Below are positions 9,791 to 21,462 of a DNA stretch of 64,000 bases, one piece after another. The stretch covers positions 1,493,524-1,557,523 of the forward strand of contig KQ964245.1 of assembly GCA_001566295.1 (NCBI GenBank), written 5' to 3'. Both the position numbers and the translations under genes were made by a program. How positions within the stretch are numbered: position 1 is the stretch's first letter; each line of letters opens with the position of its first letter. Source of the stretch: Microdochium bolleyi (lineage: Eukaryota; Ascomycota; Sordariomycetes; Xylariales; Microdochiaceae). Under the pieces are notes generated by a model. It saw nothing but the letters and a program-made list of their open reading frames with translations, did no database searches and was not told where the DNA came from.

Positions 9791-12700
9791 AAGTGGGCCG
9801 CAACCCTGAACTATCTGTCAGTCCCATCGCCACTGAACTCAGGAGATACCTATGGGAGCTCAAATTTCGTATCGCCGACTCAGCTTCCATACGAATATCT
9901 TGAGGGGTGCCTGCTGACGTGGTCCAGACTTCTGAGCATACCTGACGACCGTGTGCTGCTATCTCCATTCCGTTGGAAATGATCACATCTCGTTCCGGCG
10001 ATGGTGGCTGCCTTGATGCGAGTTTACATGTCTTGAGCTGCAGAATACACGAGGTACCTCACGATTTGTGCTTGCATATGGTAGTGCTAGGCGTCTTGGC
10101 AGGAAGGGGCGGCCAGGTACTTTTCAAACTCCTCATGGACCGATGCATTCTTTCGAAGCCTGGTCGAGATCATCTGCCAAGCTGCAACAGTGTTGAGCGT
10201 GGCGACTGATCAAATGTACAGAAGACTTGGAGTAGCAACAACAACCAACAGCATGATCATTACCTGCAAGATCAGGGACCGAGCCATGATGATGCTTGTC
10301 CATGAAGGCCCTGGTCAACGGCTATATCCACTCGGGTGCTTCCCGCTGTCCCCGAACAAGCATAGACACGACTTGCTCAATGAGACATGCCTCGAACACC
10401 TGGAAGATGGCAGATCAAACTGACAGGGTAAATGCACTCCGTATTGTGGCAACTTGCCGATTACCTCGAAACGAGCTTGCCAGCTCAAACAATACACTGA
10501 TTAGAGTCTCTGTATTTACACATTCAGCGTGGAGAGAAAATACAACAGCCACGAACCTCACCTCTTCAAGTGTGTACACGATGACAACATAACTTAAGGA
10601 CAAGCTCTGCCTCATTGATGACTGAAGAGAACTATTCTTGCTCATCAGGAACCATTGCAGCTCAGTTCAACCGCGCTTAAGGCCAGTGAAGTTCGCCACC
10701 GTTCAATAGTGCACAGAAGGCAGGGAACTAGCTTGCATGACTACTACAGCAAACACAACAGGGTGACATGCAAGAAGCCGACCAACAAGCTTGGCGAGGT
10801 CAGAAGGCTCTTTATGAACGGGTTTCTTGTCTGTCATCCTTGGACCAGCCCCTGGTGGTGACAGGGGCTCCCTTGTTTTGCTGTTCTCACCCGGTTAGAT
10901 CATGGCAACCTTCAAACTGTGTCCGAGTCGAGTTTGAACAGCGAGAGTTGGAAGTGGCCCGCTCGATCGTACCAAACAGGTTGGGCTGAGAGCGGCAAGG
11001 TCTAAGTTCCGCGGAGACGGTGTCTCTTAGTTCTGTCTGGGTCTCGACCCAGATCAAGCAAACAATATCGACCACCGAGGACACTCTCGGAACCTGGTCC
11101 CCATTGTCCACAGTTAGGCGGCAGGGGTTGTAGTCTGCAGTCTACAGTCTCCCATGTAGCTGGCCAGAAGGCGCATGATGGCGAGAGGTGGCATGCGAGT
11201 CAATGCTGGATGCAACCCAAAAAATGAGGGAGGGATGATTGGTTGCTTAAAAGAGCCTACCCACGACAGGGGAGAGGAACACTCCCAAAGATTTTGGAGT
11301 CTGCGAGAACGCGTTGTCCCAGGAATTTAGCACGGGTGCTGAGAAGAATCCTTAGGTTAGTTTTCAAACACGCTACGGGGCAGTATACATACTGAAGGGT
11401 AAGATAAGGATAGAAGGGCCCTGGCTATGCCTTGGTATGTGTCGCTGGATGAGGGGGGCATCCCTCAACAGATATGGGACTAACTTCGAATATAAAAATG
11501 GACAGTATGATACCTTCTGACCTCTAAACAGTAAGGACACAGGGCAAGCTGCAGGTTACAGTACGGCCGAACCCCACAGTTTGACTCTTGCCCAAGGGAA
11601 GGGGGCATTGTGCTAGAGACCACATACGTGACCAGGTGAAGGTCCGCAATAAGCAACATTAAAAGCCTCATCGTAAGAATGCGGCCCGAGGCAGATCCTG
11701 GAGCACTACGGGAACACCTCTTATTTCGAGGCCGACAAGGTCCAGTCTGCGGCAAGCGATGCCTACCCGAGCGATCATGCTGTACCCAGATTTTTCCTAC
11801 TGAGGAATTGGTATCCGGGGGGGATCATTGCCACAAGCGAGGACTTTGGTGACAGAAACACCGGTCACAAGTAAATGGGTATTGGGATTAGCACTGGCAG
11901 CGGACTTCTTTTCGTGTGCAGCAACGGCCCTTCGGAGCCGACCGTGGCAATGCTCATGTGAATTAGGCATTGGTATCGAGTTTCATATGGGAATGGAGCC
12001 TTGGCCCTACAGTCCACTATCAGGAAATCCTCGAGCGGCATGAGGCTCTTCTAGAGCGTTTAGAATCAACAAGTACGCGGAGGCAACGTCCCATGCAACT
12101 CTTAAATGAGTGGGTAGTTATATATCCATCAAATTGGGTCCAGAGACCCCACGTTCCTGCTGTTGGCTCGTCGAGCGCAGAATTCACATATCCCTATCTG
12201 CGACACGGAACGCCTGTGTGTCGTGGCGGACTTTAGAAGATCGCTAAGTCTTGTGCACCCAGCAGCCTTGACTGTGCTCTCGCGAACAGGAAGTACTCAA
12301 TTCACTCAACAGCTCAGGGCCAACATTGGGACGTAGTCACGGTAGACCCAGCAGACTTTCTCCGGCCTGTCGCAAGTGTGTCACCCAATCGGAACAGGGG
12401 ACCAGATCGCAGGCGTTTTCCAATGAATCATCTTCTGCCAGAAGTGCGAGACACTGGCAAGCATGAGCAAACATTGAGTGACCATAAGTTCTGATTGCGG
12501 AGTCAGATTTGTATCAGCCAACACGGTCATGATCCCCGGCATATGTGGTCTCTCCAGTTGCAATCGCAATCCCGAGGCCACTGTACAAAGTACGATGAGA
12601 GGGCCAACCAACCTTCCTGGATGTCGAGGTCCGGACCGTCATCCGCGACATACAATTTCAAAATTCCGGCCAGGGGCCTTGCTGATCGCACGATCGCCAA

Positions 12701-13394
12701 GTACGCAGAGCCTTCAAAATATGCCTGCGGAACACGGGCTTCTCGGGCCAACAGTTTTCATCCCAGCAGCCGGTGAGCCACTGTGATCATACCAAGCACG
12801 AACCACGCCAGTAAGGGTCTGTAACATGAGCGCTCCTGGCACCACCTACAGCACACGTTCTTGCTCGATTGACATGCGTCTGATCATCGAAGCCATATCC
12901 TCCCTCAAGCCGAGGTGTTTGATCCCGGCGCCAACAACGCATCACGATCATGAGCATGTCAACATTTTGACTTGAGCCGCAGCAAGCCCCGGAGCACTGC
13001 CAGTTTCATCTACTCTTGCTAGAGGCGCTCGATCCAACCTACTCAAGCCAACAAGGCCCATGTCGCCACACGATCTTGTCTCGGTAAACCATGCAAGGTA
13101 CACAAAGCGGCCTGCACAAAATTATCAACCATTCATAGTGGTGTGACAACGACATCCTGGCTCTGTCGCAAGTGTTCTGTGCCAGAAACTCCATACAACG
13201 CGCCCGCAAGCAGATATCAAGGCTGGCTTGGCTCGGCCTATGCTTGCCATCTACTCTTGTTCTCCCGTAATGCTCTCTGTCGTAGATAGGCTCACGCACC
13301 TACGCGTTCGACTGTTCCTCATTGCAATCCCGGCAACCGTCATCTACGCCCGAATCATCTCCCTTTGTTGCACATCCTTGCAGCCTGGTGTGCT
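9791..13394. other. Gene-poor 3.6 kb between two pseudogenes
   Basis: No gene could be supported. In the intact copy the equivalent spacer between permease and rhodopsin-like gene is only about 1.4 kb, so this stretch holds extra or rearranged DNA plus whatever became of the permease N-terminal half. One minus-strand frame at 12381-12611 has a hydrophobic stretch (VGPLIVLCTVASGLRLQLE) that looks faintly like a membrane-protein relic, but I could not assign it. No transposase, reverse transcriptase or terminal repeat was recognised. Confidence 0.45.
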
Positions 13395-14910
13395 ATGGAT
13401 TCTTCAGTGGGTACAGTACCACAAGACACGACCGATGCCTTGATGGCTCTGAGAGAAGATGATCATGGCGCTATCTTGGCTACAGTCGCTATCGCTGGCG
13501 TCTTCATCACAGCTGCAGCTGTCATCGGAAAGCTCATTCAACGCCGCGACTTTGCCGTTCGAAAGAAGTACGATTACGTCCTACTCTTGGGCGTTGTCTT
13601 GGTCTTCGCCCAATCCGGAGTGGCCGTGTACGCGGCAGCTCTAGGTCTAGGTAGAAGTCGAGAGAATGTTGAGAGCGAGGCGTTGAGCACTACCGCAAAG
13701 GTATGCCGGCTGTGCCCGGTCTCTATCCGGAGGGCTTTGATCTTGCACGACTAACCTTGGAGGCGTGACCCGATAGACTCAATACGTCATGACGATCCTC
13801 AGCATATTCATCAGTCTCCGCAGAAAGCTTTGCATGTGCTTATTTATCAGAGCGATCAACAGCTATTCGCAGATTCAGATGACAAACAGAGTTCTGATGG
13901 GAGTAATAGTCACATTCGCCATCTCGAGCTTCTTCGCGGTTGCCTTTCGATGTCCCCGGCCCTATCCTTAGTGGGCGGCTTCCGAGGACGCTTGCGCAGC
14001 CGCGGTCTCGATCAACAACTTCATCCACATCTCGAGCATGATTACAGATGTCTCGATCATATGCTTCTCTCTGGCCATGGTTGTCCGGGTGCAGACGAGT
14101 ATCGGTGCCAAGCTCCTGATTATCAGTCTCTTTTCCACGCGCATCCTGTAAGTTGCCCAACCCTGGCGAGGTGATTTTCAAGCCTACTTGGTCTCCATGG
14201 AACTGATTCGTGTTGCTTTTCGATTTTTCCTAGCTGCCCAATTAGTGCTGTGCCAATCCTCCTGCAGCCGAAGTATCTATACACTGGAGGCGCAGCGACT
14301 TTACGTGGCTGGGCCTTGGTCCCACCGCATGGCTGATTGCGAACTCCCATATCTCCATCGTCTGCACCGTCATCCCAAGCCTCAAGGGTATGTTCGACAG
14401 CTTTCTTGGCAATACTCTCGGCCTCGGCATAGATGCCCCCTATCAGCTCGAGCGCATCCACGGCAAGGATGGCTTTGAAGTCTCTGCCTATGATAGGACA
14501 GTGCTGACGGCAAGTCGACGCAACTCCGGATCACACTCAAAGGTCAACAGCAGCAGCCGAACGCTGACCGAGCAACGCAAAGACGAGCCGACAAACCCCA
14601 TCAAGAACAAAGGCAGCGGATTCATCGCCTCTTCAGCTGCAGCCCTCAAGCTCACGACATTTTCACCCACCGAGGTCGCGTGTTTCTCCGAAAACACGGC
14701 CAGTCATCGCCGCGACGACCACCCTATCGGTGCGCAGGACAAGGCCAAGAACGGGCAGAGCGAGAGTGTGAAAGGACTGACGGACGGCGTCATCATGATA
14801 CACAGCGAGTCGAGGTCAGGTATGACGAGTACGACCACCACGACAATAGTTCTTTCTCGTCTCGAGACGGCGATGGCTCTAATCATCACCAGCATCAACA
14901 TTGGCGTTAG
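13395..14910 (+). pseudogene. Broken rhodopsin-domain membrane protein gene (proximal copy)
   Basis: A paralogue of 21463-23033 with the same three-exon layout: 13395-13700, 13777-14147, 14234 to about 14910. Exon phases match the intact gene. Compared with it there are three lesions. TAG at 13969-13971 aligns with the Trp codon TGG of the intact copy. A 1-bp loss near 14289-14297 shifts frame inside the last membrane-helix region. A further 1-bp loss near 14806-14810 shifts frame in the C-terminal tail. Homology continues after each: VVRVQTSIGAKLLIISLFSTR after the stop, MFDSFLGNTLGLGIDAPYQL after the first shift, and VEVRYDEYD after the second. No splice sites bypass the stop. It is read as non-functional unless these are assembly errors. 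Confidence 0.85.
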
Positions 14911-17900
14911 CTGTAATATCTTAAAAAGCAAGAATCCGCGAAAGGTACCGTGCTGTTGATTGGGCTTGCTTTTCTTTTTGGACTGACCTTCGTGTTGTAC
15001 GTGTTCGTTAGAAACATCCATATCTGCGTAGATTATTTACTTGACAATGAATGCAAGTAGACGATCCATGTGTTTTGAAACTCGCCGAGACTGTGCCGGG
15101 TATGCGAAGCAGACATAAGCATACGCGAAAGCGCCATGATTGGGACGTCAAGTGAGATCCAGGCTCAGTGGACCCTGAATAATGGTAGAGGGGGCCAGAT
15201 GGTCCAGCGACCAAGAGAGACGTTCGGCAGCCGAAGTTCACTCGACTCAACGTTGCCCGGAGCAAGTCCGCTCGCCCAATGCTGATTTATCGTGACTGTT
15301 GTAGCAGTATATGCACTGCAGTCTTCTCTTGTGAGCCTTGGTGTCAAAATACCCCTACCTGATAAGCTTAAAAGCTGGCTTCCAATGGGCAGTTTGTTCA
15401 ACACTATTTCTTGGAGAGTATGATATATTTTCAGGCTCCAGGACTCCGCGATGTGTGTACCAGCCCTTGACCTCTCTTGCTAAACACGAACCCGTTGACT
15501 CACTGCTCCTCAATGTTTATTGTAAAATTAAATTCCCTCACCTCCAGCGCGATGCGTGCTTTCTTGGGGGAAGAGTCGCTCGAAAGAAACGACGGCCAAA
15601 CGTCGTTCTTTGTTCCACACGATCCGCGAACGGGTGTATTCTAGTCTGCTATGTCCTGCATATTCAGGAGTAGAAGGGACACTAGTAACCTCTGTATACT
15701 CTTCTCAGGCCCCTGAGATGGGCCGAGTTTTGCCTGGCGCCTCTGCCTCGTCGTCGTCGTCGAATTTGAGATGCCAGTGTATCCTCCAAGTCTCCACACA
15801 CAGCGCTAATTCGGGGCTAATGCCTAGCGGCTTCATTCCCGCTCCACACCAGTTTTAAGCTTAAAATCGAGCTGACTAATGCATGGACGTAGGGCTGGCC
15901 CATACGTGTACGTAGTAAGCGCAGTAAGCACACACTCCTCCTGCATCAACCTCGTGCATGTCGAGGAATGGCACATGGAAACATCTGCACCCTTCCCTGC
16001 GATCCCTTCATTTCGCTTCTGGACATGAGACAAGGAAGGTCATCCTGCTGGCCACGGGCTTTGGTATTCTCCGCCAACAAAGCTACCCATCGCATCCATG
16101 TCTGCAGGACCCTGGCCCGCTCGGCGATAGTCTCGGCACTGTTGCTCCGCCGGTGCAAGCATGCCATGACATAGCGGACCCCGTCCGAGGCAATGAATAA
16201 TCTGGACAGGGACGTCGGGGCCGTCCACAGGGGCAATCGGCGTCTACGCGTGAGGCACAGGTCCCAGGCCGGGGTACAACGACAAAAGGACCATGCACAG
16301 TAGGGCCGTCCATTGCGACAACACCACTGCATAATGTGTCGCGCACCATGATAGACAGCATAATACCACTGTTGGGACAGTACCGGCATCTATTGCATTA
16401 TCCTCCTCACGTCGCGCACATGTGTGGCTGCTTGGAGCATCAACTAATCTTCCGGCGCATAACCATGATTACCGAGGTACTTGGTCTGTCTGACATGATA
16501 ATCCGGAACAGCAAAATGACTCGAGGCATGGACCATACTGGTTCGTAGAGGGTGGCTAGTTCAGAGAGACTCGGACATCCGTATAGCGGAAATGGCTTTT
16601 CACCCACGACAGTTTTTGTGACCCAGTCAAGGTGGAAGGTTACAATTTGCCATTCTTCTGTGGTGAACGGAGTCGACAGGAAAAAAAAAAAAACCAAGTA
16701 ACCCGGCCCGACGAGGGTCATGGAACGAACCCCAAACTCTCTGATGACGTCGAATCGACATGAAACAGAACGCGCTGGCTCTCACGCTGGGTAAGCTTGT
16801 GAACATGCTGCTGTCGAGAGCCTCATCCGATCAAGTCTGGTCCAGGATGGTGCTTGATGAATCTTCAGAGCGATGGGACATAAAGGACCGAACAGCTGCC
16901 CAGCCAAACACGCCGTTGCTGGCAAGCATTTTCACGATTCAGAGCGACAATGCGGGAAAGCGCCTCGTGCCGGAGTTGAGTCCGACCCACCAACCCCCAC
17001 CCGCCCTTCCAGCTCATCGCCGTCAGGAGGATCCTGCTCGTTGGGGGGTGTTCTGCGAGATCCGAGTTTTTGGTCCTCTGTAGGCTGCTGCAGCACGGCG
17101 GCCCGGGTGGAGTCCTCGACGAAGACAGAGGGACGGGGGGCCACGCGTTTCCGGGATTTGTACTTACCTAAAAAATAATAATAATAAAAAGTCGCGCGGG
17201 ATTTCCAGTAGGGCACTCCTCCGCAAACACCCCTGACCTGGAAGGGGGGCGGCCCTTCGGGGCAGGCGACCCCCCGGAGCCCGATGTTGGTTGACAGCCA
17301 GCATACAGCAGCAAGGGTCAGGGTCTCACCGGTGAATATCCTTGCTGTTTACTCTCCGAACCATGGAGCGAGCGGAATCTTTGAAATCCGACCAAACGAC
17401 CAACAACTCCCTCGCCACGATGCCTAATTCCCACGCGAACGAGACAGGGCATACTGAAGGTTTCGACATGATCAAAATCACCTGACCGGCCAGGCCTGCG
17501 GACCAAGGGGGTTGCAGGCCTCCCGAAGGCTATGTGACCATGTGTAATCTTCCGGAACATCCCCTGGGCGAGCTGTGTAACAACAAACCACCGAGTTTGT
17601 CGTTCGGAAACCGGCTTGGCAAGTATCGCGTTGACCAGTGGCATCATATACTCCGTGCGTGTGTCTTGTGTGTGCCACGCTCTCTCGTGTGTGCGTGTCA
17701 GATGTTCTGTCCTTCATGCTTTAAGATGACTTGCCAGCCGAGACGGCCCCTGGTTTCTCCTAATCATGCAGCTTTCCCCGGCGGTGACCGAACTCCAGTC
17801 TCCGAGCTTCGTATGATACACCTGGATCAGGCAGCTTTCCACGATTGGCTGGACAGACAGGGTAAACGGCAGCCTCGCCACAGATCACTGCCCTGGCCCC

Positions 17901-18243
17901 GCGAGGGGACATGTAAGGGGCTATGCTTCTCGCCCTGACGGTCCCTGATTCTAGGAGGAGAGGGGAGCGCACGCATCATTGGCCACTGTAAAGATTCGCT
18001 TGAGCTGATGAAGCCTCCATATAATCTAGCCTCGACTGATGCTTGTATTATCTTGACACTCTGGCTAAATGCTCTTGTGTAAGTGATCTATGAAATGTGG
18101 AAAGAAAGCTCGCATAGAGAATTCTAGGAGATTTCTGATGATGAGATCCCTAATGCTACAACCCTTTGTGTATCTTCGTGCGCCGGACGTGAGAGTCTCT
18201 CCTGGCTCCTCGATTCCTTGCCAATTTCCTTAAAATCATTGAC
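14911..18243. other. Gene-poor spacer between the two duplicated pairs
   Basis: About 3.3 kb without a supportable gene. The frames found (longest 147 codons, minus 15946-16389) have no domain signature. An A13 tract sits near 16681 and a short AAT repeat near 17171. The right end (about 18150-18243) should contain the 3' UTR of the intact permease. Confidence 0.45.
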
Positions 18244-20102
18244 CTACTTTCCATCCGCGTTGCGAAGAATGAAGTCGACAATCGCCAGATTAGGACCCGG
18301 CCAGTTGTCCTTAGCCCAGGCGAACCAAGAGCCCAGGGCGCCCAGCATAACAAGGCCGAACACCGGGCCGCACCAGTTCATGGTCTTGGCATCAACAGAT
18401 GGGCTCGTGGGGAAGGGGAGCCAAATCATCATGTAGACGGTGAAGACAAGCGCAAATATGTTGAGAGGGATGGCAGCACGCCCAACGGACCACTCTGCTT
18501 TGGGCAGCCCTGTCGTAAGCCGCAGGTACAGGGTAATGGACAGAATGATGACATAGCTGAAGAACAGAGCCATGGAGCTCAGGGATGTCACAGCTCCTAA
18601 GGCGATGAAGGCATCCGAGTTTAGGTTAAGCAGCCCCAGAATGGCGATGAGAACGCATGTGAGCACGACGGCCCTGACAGGGACGCGTCTGCTTCCGCTA
18701 ACATGGCCAAAGTAGGACGGAACTAACAACTGTCAGCAAACGTGTAGCTCTAGTGAGTAGCTCCCCGATATTGAGAATCGAGACACTTACGACCACCATC
18801 TCTAGCCCACGCCCACGTCATGCGGCTGACTGACGAGTAAAATGACATGGCGCAACCAGCTTGGGCAATGCAGACGCCAACTGCCACGACGGTCGTCACA
18901 GTCTTTGAACCCGTGGCGTTCTCCATGAGATACAGGAAAGGGTACCTCGATGCTATGGTCTCATCGAAACCAGGCATGCAGATCTGTGGGAAACATGTCA
19001 GCTGCAGTCGCAGACGTGAACGGGGATGGGACTAAGCATCACGATCAGAGGAGGGAGGATGCAACGTACAATGTAAGTCGCCGTAACGATAAGGCCCATG
19101 ACTCCGTTGGCTGCAATTGACCACACCATGGCGATGGGTGCTGCGCGCCGAGGGTTCTTGGTCTCCTCGCCCATGTGGACAACCGCCTCGAAGCCTGTTT
19201 TCGATGTCAGAACCCGGCTGGACATGACTTCAGGGGCACTTCGTTTGCTGCTTACCGACATACATGAAGACCTGAGTCAACATGCCCACGTTCCAACCCA
19301 CAAACTCGGACTGGTTCTCCCACCCAGATATGATGACCTTTGTAAGCATGAAATCTGCGCTGTTCCTGGGGGCCATGACCCAGAGAGTGATGATTGTGGT
19401 AAAGAAGAAGAAGATGTTGAGGATGCCGATCCAGAACTCGAGCCACGGCACGATCCTAAACAGCCAGACATTCAATATCGTCATGAGCGCCAGGCTTGCG
19501 ATGATGAGAACTGTAGTCTGCCAACCAAGCCCCTCGTAGTCCGGGAAGTTCACCTGAACGGTGTTCTGGACCAACAACACCAGGCTGTTAAGCACACCGG
19601 CAAGACCACAAATGTAGCCCAGCCAGGTTGCCCAGCCAGAAAGCCAGCTCAGGAACAGCTTGTACTTGGCAGGGGCAAAGTGATAGGTCCAGTAGTATTG
19701 AGCGCCAGCAACAGGCATCAGCGAAGCAAGTTCACCGAGTGACAATGCCTGCGAGAGCGCACCAATGAGTACGATGATGAGATTGAAGAAGTATGCTGCA
19801 GGTCCGCCGTTGATGAGAGCAAAGTACATGTTACTAGCGAGATTGGGAAGGGGAAATTGTCAGCAGGAGGACCGAGAGCCAGATCGAGGTCGAATCTGCA
19901 TCTGGGAGACTCACTTGCCCATCCCTGGCCAGGTCGAAAAGTACATCAGGGAGAAGAAGAAGATCTGCGGCAACGAGAAGAGGCGGCGGGTGCGGGTTTG
20001 TGTCTCGACGAAGGAGGGATCCTCGCGAGCGGTGACGGTCTTGAGGCGCCCATCGTCGGAAGCGACCTTGACGGTGCTCATCTCGATCTTGTCGTCCAGC
20101 AT
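18244..20102 (-). CDS. APC-superfamily amino-acid/GABA/choline-type permease
   Basis: Five exons, 20102-19915, 19833-19256, 19194-19070, 18983-18791 and 18722-18244, give 520 residues, the usual size for fungal ACT-family (Uga4/Hnm1-like) carriers. The cytosolic N-terminus is about 45 residues, then 12 predicted helices begin at FSLPQIFFFSLMYFSTWPGM. Family hallmarks are SLGELASLMPVAGAQYYWT, FVGWNVGMLTQVFMYVG, HMGEETKNPRRAAPIAM, SRMTWAWARDGGLPSYF and the end WAKDNWPGPNLAIVDF. It is a plasma-membrane proton-coupled importer of amino acids, GABA or choline; the substrate cannot be read from sequence. The last acceptor (TTGTTAG) was chosen because it alone restores DGGLPSY. It is divergent from the rhodopsin-like gene, and a decayed paralogue lies at 9135-9790. 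Confidence 0.92.
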
Positions 20103-20750
20103 TGCGAGAGCGTCGATGCGGGTCGGAAGAGAGTTTCCAGAGACTCGTCGTCGTCAAAGGAGCAGTGTGCGCCAGCTTTGGAAGAAAGAAGAAAAAAAAG
20201 TCTTTGGAAGGGTCATGAGGGAAACCGGCGCAATGAAAGAACAACACGTGCGGCAAGAAACTACTCTGGACGATGGAGAACCCTGGGCATGATTACCTCA
20301 GGGAATTGAATAATGCAACGCTGGGTGCCATGCAGACCAACAGATGCTCGACCGTCTCCAGTCTGCTGCGGGGGACGCAGGAGGCAGAGCCATCCTAGCA
20401 GATGCATCCTGGACATGTCTCTCTGTGCATTACATACTGCGGGTTGCTTTGCAGAGGACGGAACGCTCCAGACTGGCTCTGCAGGAGCGATCCGGCCATG
20501 GGTCCCGAGTCCGCACGCAAGATGGGCTGATCGAGCGCGGAGACGGCTGTGGACGAACTTATGACCCTCCGATGCCTGCCGCAACCCCAGCAGGCGAATC
20601 TGCAGGGCACGACCAACTGCAGCGAGATCCCTGGCCATGTGCAGCGAGTGGACGGGTGTGCCAGGGCCGGTCCGCACTCCGCGGCGGGATCCTGCCAGGG
20701 GCCCATGTCGTCGTGGGCTGTCCCCAGCGCAACCTTCCCACTGCCAAGGC

Positions 20751-20766
20751 GGTCTCATATGAGACC
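20751..20766. promoter_or_regulatory. Perfect 16-bp palindrome in divergent promoter
   Basis: GGTCTCATATGAGACC is an exact inverted repeat, about 650 bp from the permease start and about 700 bp from the rhodopsin-like start. Such symmetry suits a dimeric transcription factor. About one perfect 16-mer palindrome is expected by chance in 64 kb, so only its location makes it notable. Confidence 0.3.
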
Positions 20767-21331
20767 AACTGCAGTAGCCCGAGGACCGCTCCTTCGCTCC
20801 CGAGTCACACTCTGGCGTGGTTCCCTGTCTGTTGGCCGGCCTTTTCCAGGCGCCCGATTTCACAGGCCGTCCGTTGGCTCCCTGTGGCGGCAGGGCCATG
20901 GGCCTGGAAAGGTCATGTCTTCCATCCCGTGCCGTGCTGCAAAAGCACTTTTGATCCAGACATGGTGCGGTGACAGCAAGCATCCCAGCCGCCGGTGTGC
21001 CAGCCTCGGCAGGTTCCAGGTTCCAACAGGTGCCAATGTCAAAGTCACGCACAGAGCTTTTTCGTCCATCTGGACGATGCCCAAACAGTCGTCTGCGCCG
21101 GCTCCGAGATGTCCGAGTCATGGGCCAGGGGTGGTTGATGTTGCCTGTTCTCCGGCTAACTCATGACCCTTGAGGCAGACAAATGGCAGCCATCGTCACA
21201 TTCCTGCACAACATCTCCAGGAGTAGACACACGCAGGAATCATGTCCTGTCGTGGCACGAGACACCCCTGCCGCGTTGCACTCGACGTGCCAGTGTCATG
21301 CTTGCCGCCCCAAAGCAGACGACGGAGACGT

Positions 21332-21339
21332 CTATATAG
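21332..21339 (+). promoter_or_regulatory. TATA-like box of rhodopsin-like gene
   Basis: CTATATAG lies about 125 bp upstream of the ATG at 21463, a normal distance for a fungal TATA element plus a short 5' UTR. No other TATA-like element was noted closer to this start. Confidence 0.45.
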
Positions 21340-21462
21340 ATCACCCAAAGCCCAAACGGAGCGTAGCGAAGATCACCCACTGCCTCCGATCTGCAGGATA
21401 TTCTCCGCGTCCAGCGATCCTCCCACAAGAGGCTGGTCTGCCATCCTCTCCCCGGCCGAGCT

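Larger units (their letters stand above)
20103..21462. other. Divergent promoter region permease / rhodopsin-like gene
   Basis: About 1.36 kb between divergent starts, GC-rich from 20260 to 21170. Long stop-free frames overlap on both strands there (286 codons minus, 209 and 205 codons plus). All three look like chance frames in GC-rich DNA, with no domains and no splice context. The region holds a perfect 16-bp palindrome at its midpoint and a TATA-like box near the rhodopsin-like gene. Confidence 0.55.

Noticed and set aside
20261..21121. 286-codon minus-strand frame between permease and rhodopsin-like gene
   Set aside because: Two long frames on the opposite strand share the interval, showing general stop depletion in GC-rich DNA. 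No motif, no splice context.
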